Assembly: GCA_032622095.1 (NCBI GenBank) | Contig: CP136064.1 | Coordinates: 136,973,954 to 137,037,953, forward strand | DNA: 64,000 nucleotides | Direction: 5' to 3' | From: Siphonodentalium dalli | Taxonomy: Eukaryota; Mollusca; Scaphopoda; Gadilida; Siphonodentaliidae | Notes under the pieces: model-generated | What the model was told of the DNA's origin: nothing | What the model saw: only the letters and a program-made list of their open reading frames with translations | Databases searched by the model: none | Translations under genes and position numbers: made by a program | Shown here: positions 57,891 through 64,000 of the stretch, in pieces | Layout: the number at the start of each line of letters is the position of its first letter | Numbering within the stretch: position 1 is the stretch's first letter

Positions 57891-58828
57891 AGTATGATCA
57901 TATGCTAGCGTAATTAACGAACCAAGCAAAACCACTCACGTGAGTGTAGCTGTGGCTTTTTTTTTTTTTTTATGAAAATCAGTTTATAGATTCCCTGGTA
58001 TTCCCTCCAAATACGACTCACAGAAGGCTATATTTCCTGGGTTCGTCGCATGGCGTAATTTCGAGTATAAATTAAGCAAATCGTACTTCCGGGTAGTCTT
58101 GATCGACAGCTTGACTATTCATGGTTATAAACTACTAGCACCAACACCAAAGTGAAAATAGTTATACCTTGTCGAGAGGGGAACGGGAACATCTTTAATG
58201 GATTTAACCAATTTATTTCTTTTCTTGAGCACTGCGGCGGAGATACTATACCGAAAAGCGTGTCCATTTCATAGCTGTTCATTTCATTCAAAGATGTCAC
58301 CGTGTCGATTTCAATGAATATCGACGAACAACGTCATCGTGTAACTTTCCCCATTCACCGAGTTCTCCTAAACCTGCAAGAATGTATCTTCTGCTTTGTT
58401 CATAATTATGTGCTTCCTTTCGGTTCCAGAAAATAGTATATTTATGGATTATCACAAGCATGTATGTACTATATAGTCATATGATAACAATAATTCCTTA
58501 TTAAATATATGTTATTTCGTTTCGCATAATACCGCACCGTACCAAGACTTAGTGCTGTACATTAAATGCACACCTTCGCACAGTAGAACGGTAAATTCGT
58601 GATGACATTCTTATTATATTTCACATCAGGAATTTCGATGGCCCCTTATGTGTGTAGACTGTAGTTACTATAGTGTCGTAATTTATTGTGTCTTATTTTC
58701 TCAATAAAAGGTAAACGAACGCTACGAATGAACTTACATTGTCATTCAATATTCACAATTCTCATTTACAATACCAGTAATCGAAAGACACAGTAACAAG
58801 ATTTTTCGATTAAGACATTAATGCTTTA
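57891..58828. other. Unassigned stretch
   Basis: The first 44 bp (57892-57935, TATGATCATATGCTAGCGTA and onward) match 28874-28917. A poly-T at 57957-57971 follows. No gene is seen; the 61-codon minus frame at 58115-58300 has no recognised relative. Confidence 0.4.
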
Positions 58829-59279
58829 GGTTACACTGGTGTAAATGTTTTCCATAGGCCTCAGTGCTAACGTTTTAGCGTATAGTGTTGGCAATATAAA
58901 TGTTGGGTCCAAAATTTTCTTAAAATCTGAAAAATTGACATTTTGGGAAACTTTTTACACAAAAAAATCATGTCTGTCTAGCAGGGAATTCGCCTTTAAA
59001 TCTGATGTTTTCGTAACTAGTGTCAGAACCGCATAAAAAAATACAGTCATATTTTAGACCACACCAAAAAATTCAAACTTCACTACAAAGGGTTAATTCC
59101 TGTGCCAATGGTTATTTTACCTATGGGAAATCATAGGGAAGAGGTGTGACGATTTTTTTATGTGAAAAGCACACAAGGCTATTGACCAATCAGGGCCCAG
59201 TGTCTATTTTATTCTCTCCTATATATTCCTCCCGCATCCACCAGATGTCACTCGGAACCTTATTTACACCAGTGTAACC
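58829..59279. mobile_element. 451-bp MITE, copy 1
   Basis: The ends GGTTACACTGGTGTAAAT and ATTTACACCAGTGTAACC are perfect inverted repeats. The element is flanked by TA on both sides, and on this copy the complementarity extends outward (GCTTTA left, TAAAGC right). No transposase. The 63-codon frame inside is the same in copy 2 because the two copies are identical. A TA flank would fit Tc1/mariner-like mobilisation, but copy 2 flanks differ. Confidence 0.9.
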
Positions 59280-60180
59280 TAAAGCGATAGCCCGCTTTTT
59301 CGCGGAATAATTGTAACTCCCTACAATTCTTCAGAATTGCCCATCAATCGAAAAAATGTGTTCAAAAACAATATCACTTCTGTGGTTCTTTATTTATCAC
59401 ACACAATTTAACCCCACCCCTTTAACAAATTATTCATCAAAAAAGCACAATTTTCCACCACCAGTCATGTTCAGGCCCCATTTTCACTCAGTTTTAGGGG
59501 TCTGGTGTTGCAAACTTGGATCAGCTATGGAAGACTGTTCAATATTCTTTCCATGAGAGAACTTCTGGTGATGTGAGGTCATTGAGTCCAGATCTGATCA
59601 GCTGAGCATCAAGCGCATGACTTTATCAGCACATTGAAGAATAAAATATGACATTTTCAGGTCTGCAAGGGTGATCCAAGATAACTGGATGTGGGTGTAT
59701 ATTGAATTAGTTGAATAAAGATATGCTCTCTTTGAATTGCTGGAGCATTTTCTTAAATGTGTCCAAGTTTTAGTGCTATTAACCTTCAAATGACCATACC
59801 CACCAGTGGAAATGACACACTTTTATGATATATATCTGTATATCACTGGCTATAAAATCCAAAATACTTGTTAAATTAGGTTCTTATAACAATTGATATA
59901 TGTGTCGTTGACATGCCCATGTTATGGGTCATTTGCATTATCATGTGACTATTACCACCTTGAAATTTTTTGAAAATACCTTGAAAAATTGGCATTTTTT
60001 ATGAAAAATCTTACTATTTTTTTGGCTGATGTAAGTGAAAGAAGGCATCAGCAGCAAGAATAGCCACATCAAGCATGAGATATTCATTGGACTGAAAGAC
60101 CAGGCTCTGTAAAATGCATTAAAATGCTTTAAAGTGACTCCCAGGAATCAAAAATGATAAAAAGCTATTTTTTCCCTTTA
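59280..60180. other. Spacer between the two MITEs
   Basis: No gene was recognised and no duplication of the spacer itself is seen elsewhere, so the two MITEs are separate insertions or one insertion plus local transposition, not a tandem duplication of the region. Confidence 0.5.
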
Positions 60181-60631
60181 GGTTACACTGGTGTAAATGT
60201 TTTCCATAGGCCTCAGTGCTAACGTTTTAGCGTATAGTGTTGGCAATATAAATGTTGGGTCCAAAATTTTCTTAAAATCTGAAAAATTGACATTTTGGGA
60301 AACTTTTTACACAAAAAAATCATGTCTGTCTAGCAGGGAATTCGCCTTTAAATCTGATGTTTTCGTAACTAGTGTCAGAACCGCATAAAAAAATACAGTC
60401 ATATTTTAGACCACACCAAAAAATTCAAACTTCACTACAAAGGGTTAATTCCTGTGCCAATGGTTATTTTACCTATGGGAAATCATAGGGAAGAGGTGTG
60501 ACGATTTTTTTATGTGAAAAGCACACAAGGCTATTGACCAATCAGGGCCCAGTGTCTATTTTATTCTCTCCTATATATTCCTCCCGCATCCACCAGATGT
60601 CACTCGGAACCTTATTTACACCAGTGTAACC
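60181..60631. mobile_element. 451-bp MITE, copy 2
   Basis: Same length, orientation and sequence as copy 1 by eye. Here TTTA lies directly on both sides (TTTA before GGTTACAC, TTTA after GTGTAACC), compatible with a 4-bp target duplication. Zero visible divergence from copy 1 implies recent movement. Confidence 0.9.
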
Positions 60632-61617
60632 TTTAAGCCCACCGATCTACTGTGCGACAAAACTGGAACATATTTTAACCGCTTTCGTTGTTGAGCAGAG
60701 GAAAGTACAGTGCAACCTTAATCACCGCTAGATCCTGTCCGGATCAGGTCCAATGACAATGCACCCACACCTAGTGTCCCTACTGTTACCGTTATTGTTT
60801 TCAATATAAATATGATTTTGTGTGATATAGAGGTGGAAAATAATATATGAGCAACATGTGCACTGTGTGGTCATCAGAATTTCCAAAAATAAACATCAAA
60901 ATATGATGAGCATAACGATTTATGATAATGCATACGTGATATGCATAAATTTCCTATATCCAGGGATCGAGTTTTCTCGACCTGATATGATGTGAATTTC
61001 TATTTGATTATGGCCATATGTTTTTCCGAAGGGTAAGGTAAATATCCCACAATTCTATCGGGGATTGAGAATCCAATTCAAATTAATCTCGATGCGACAG
61101 AAAACATCGACGGTAACAGATGGGACAAGCCAGTAACAGGAGAGACACTTGACGTAACATATTAAGGGGCAGTGTTATTATGCACATGCTTGTGGAAACA
61201 TTATTTCTAACAATAAAACAAAATGTCACTTTCTATAAGTGAACGAGATCCAACTGGACCAAACGCGTACCACAACTGGAAACAAAATGAATTAACCGAG
61301 AGTCTGATGCATTTTATGTTAACATTTGGTAACAGGAGGGACTGGTAGTAACAGGAAGGACACACCCATACAAAATGTGACCAAGAGCAGAATATAGTAT
61401 GCGACCCGTCATAGGATAACTACAAGCTAACGTTATGATTGTAAAATATAGGTGCAATTGATGAAATTTATGAAGTAAATGCCGCAATTGGTCTCCGGTA
61501 ACAGGAAGGACATTAGCGTAACTATAGCATATTGACAATTCTTATGTCTTGTCAGACTATATTATAAATGGTGTATATTTTTCGTATGTTGTATTATTGC
61601 AGAACTGCGTGACAATT
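60632..61617. other. Unassigned stretch with five GGTAACAGGAGGGAC-like words
   Basis: (G/A)GTAACAG(G/A)(A/T)G(G/A)GAC-like words lie at about 61112, 61132, 61328, 61347 and 61497. No gene or known repeat was recognised here. Confidence 0.45.
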
Positions 61618-61940
61618 TTAACTATAAATACGGATAGCACACTGGTAATGGCATATCAACTCTTTAGTTCCCACACTAGCTGTATAAGCCACCCCGTCAT
61701 CTCCCTGCAGATATAACATGATACCGACGGTGTGTTCACGGGTATATATCAAGTACCAGACGCTATTTCCCCATAAGTATTTGGCTTGTCGGAAAGTATC
61801 CAGTTGCTTCATAAATGGTGGTAAACCTGTTACTGTGTTGATGTGAGGGTAATCTGTTGCAGTGACAGCTCCAACTGGGGATAATGAGCATAAGCCGGGA
61901 CGTGTGTCGTAATATGAGAAAAAATCGACACCTGAGTAAA
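61618..61940 (-). CDS. Possible terminal exon of an unknown gene
   Basis: After a pyrimidine-rich acceptor (GGGCTCTTTTACTCAG on the minus strand, at about 61936-61951) the frame runs about 105 codons to a stop at 61618. It includes RPGLCSLSPVGAVTATDYPH, GLPPFMKQLDTFRQAKYLWG and VWYLIYTREHTVGIMLYL and ends near KELICHYQCAIRIYS. Aromatic-rich with three cysteines and balanced composition, it looks more like an extracellular domain than chance, but I do not recognise the family. No upstream exon or polyA signal was found. An ATG at 61977 would start a 119-codon single-exon version. Confidence 0.4.
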
Positions 61941-64000
61941 AGAGCCCTGGGCAAGCTAGTATCTTTGACTTTTTCATTGGGATTAGTTCAATATCAGTAT
62001 ATTAAACTATATGTATTGTGCGTTTCGTCAGCTCTGAAATGTTGCTTTTAATATTCCATACAAAATGTGATTATTTACTCAGATTACATGAGGTGAAGTG
62101 TCCACGACGTGTAATGCACACGAATGTCACATTGTGACAATAAAATATGTCTTTACAAATGAGCCTTGCTCAGGATTTAGACCCGTCTTATTTGGAAAAA
62201 GTCACCAACTACCAAAAGTATTTTGTAAACAATTCAAAGCAAATGTGTTCTGTTTTCTTCTTATCTAGAAGACAATTAAAGAGAGGATATCTATAATATT
62301 TTAAGTGGATACCAGAAATATCTCATGATATGGCCCAAGGACTAAATTTCGCGACCAACTTGTCGTGACCGAAAGTACATTGTTTCTGGAGATAATGGGT
62401 TTCTGTTGCTGCTGCCAGAAATAATGTATTTCCGCTGGCGAAAAGTGCAGCTAGTCGCTCGCTAAAATAAATAAATATATTTGTCCGGTATCAATTCAGA
62501 ACGCTATATATCCTCTATTTCGTTTAGCCAAAATAACGCGCTGTAAGATTTTAAAATATATTTTCAGAACGGTAACATTTATCAGCATTTTCGACTTCAA
62601 AACACCTACTATATAACACGTCGTGCTAAGTGTGGAAGTTAATCTTCGTGCAAACACTGTATGGCATCACCATTTAAAGTGATGTGAAACACTCCGGTAT
62701 GGTGCTAAATTAGAAATAAAGGATAATCTTGCTCAAAGTTAGTTTTACGAATATTATTCCAAACTGAAACCATACACAGCAATTCTTATATATTAATTCA
62801 ATGCAATGACTATTAATGGCGAAATCATTTGTGTTAGTTTATTGCCGATAGTTGCGTCCCGATTCAGGTTGTAAATATTTACAATTGAGAATGGTTCAGA
62901 TTATGTTTTCTATGGAGTGGTATGGTAAATTTCTTTGCAATTTTCGGCGATGTTGTAGAATGCTACATTCCCCGGGTTGGCATAGCGCCTGAATGCTAAC
63001 TTATCAGTTTAACGCACTCGAACAAGTCCATAATATGTCTTTAAAATTTAGCATTATAGAATATAAGAGACATTTGAAACAATCCATATACCGGTATATA
63101 GGTGTGCGTATGTATACACACTATTTTATCACATACGTCATAAACACCAGAAACATATACCAACATTGTCAGAAAAAGGACCGCACAATGTACAAATTGT
63201 GTTGATATAGATCTTTCCTTTTACTCAAGAAACCAAACATGTTTGAGAAAATAGTTTGTGAAATCTTCGACCAAGCAAATTGTATTAAACATAACGTCCG
63301 ACTGAAACTTGCATGTAACACCAGCCATTTGATGTTCAGCGGTTTGAAACAATAATACATAATTGTAGCTGAGCTGTCGTATGTTAACCCCTGGTCAAGT
63401 GGTCATGCTAATATGCTATGATGCCGGTGGTATGTTGAATTGCTATGATGCGGGTAGGGCAAACTGATTCCGTTACGAAAAAGTACCGTTATTTTTCTTA
63501 AGTTGTAATTTTCACGGTGATAGGATAACTAGAGCGATTTGATAAAAAAAAATATTCAAGAACATATATATTTTTGAAAAATATAATACTAATTATAGTC
63601 GATTTTCAACTAATGCAACCATTATGAAAGTCACGGGCGGCATTGCATTTCGTTGCAGAAATATTTATATTTGTTCAAATCGCCATCAACAGAATGAACG
63701 CCAACATATATATACAGTTCCACTCATATGCCAAACATAATCAGCGCGTAAATATTATATTGTCGTCAAGACGTACAATGGTGTACGTAAACAAGAGTCT
63801 GCTCGTGTTACATAAGTTGTGATTCTGTTTACATAACAGACCGGCATTATATTGGTTAATGATAAAAAAATGATATAAACGCTCTTTATTATTTCCATAT
63901 CAGGAAAAAAGTAACAAATAACGCTCTTTATGTTTACCATTTCCGGATCTAAACAAAAGCCAGGAAACGTAACGTTTTTTGCTTTTGTTTACACAACAAA
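61941..64000. other. Unassigned AT-rich right end
   Basis: No domain, repeat array or RNA gene was recognised. ACGCTCTTTAT occurs at 63880-63890 and 63921-63931 and also near 13604 and 14862 in the ACTAGC elements, so a fragment of that family may reach in here. Confidence 0.4.

Overview
This window looks like a transposon-rich, AT-rich stretch of a marine invertebrate genome, most likely a bivalve or gastropod mollusc. That assignment is inferred from repeat vocabulary: the GAGTTATCTCCCTTT motif at 2460-5360, dispersed blocks ending in TTATGGCCCTTTTTCG, GACAAGGGCCATAACTC-like blocks, AGCTATAGTCATCAC / GTCTGTCCATCCGTC blocks and abundant TACATGTA. No bacterial operon, rRNA, tRNA or CRISPR array is visible.

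One host-gene piece is well supported: a single plus-strand exon of an SLC6-type Na+/Cl- coupled transporter (28096-28402) with good splice sites. A possible terminal exon of an unknown minus-strand gene lies at 61618-61940. A short basic ORF with a promoter-like upstream region occurs in both copies of a segmental duplication (38058-38340 and 53610-53890).

The rest is repeats. From left to right: a 1.44-kb unit tandemly repeated 2.5 times (2.1-5.7 kb); diverged tandem repeats (5.9-7.1 kb); a hAT remnant (8.0 kb); three head-to-tail ACTAGC-starting elements (13.0-15.7 kb); an element with 47-bp inverted ends carrying a palindromic GCGCTTAAGCGC satellite (16.0-16.9 kb); a 0.65-kb tandem duplication with a foldback inserted in one copy (19.3-20.6 kb); a minisatellite that reverses orientation (23.1-23.9 kb) and abuts a decayed Ty3/gypsy retrotransposon on the minus strand (23.9-27.8 kb); a plus-strand LINE (28.9-31.6 kb); and a minus-strand LINE, here called LINE B, whose 3' part is at 32.4-33.6 kb.

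The other part of LINE B appears at 57.2-57.9 kb, in the same orientation and in the correct order. The two halves meet at the same point of the reverse transcriptase, so 33.6-57.2 kb may be a block that grew inside one LINE. That block holds satellite arrays, two copies of a 3.7-4.2 kb duplication (37.7-41.9 and 53.3-57.0 kb), an 8.35-kb segment with matching inverted ends and subterminal palindromic arrays but no recognised transposase (42.3-50.7 kb), another hAT remnant (50.7-51.1 kb) and a Jockey-like LINE (52.0-53.3 kb). Beyond it are two identical 451-bp MITEs (58.8 and 60.2 kb). Identities, domain calls and boundaries were judged by eye.
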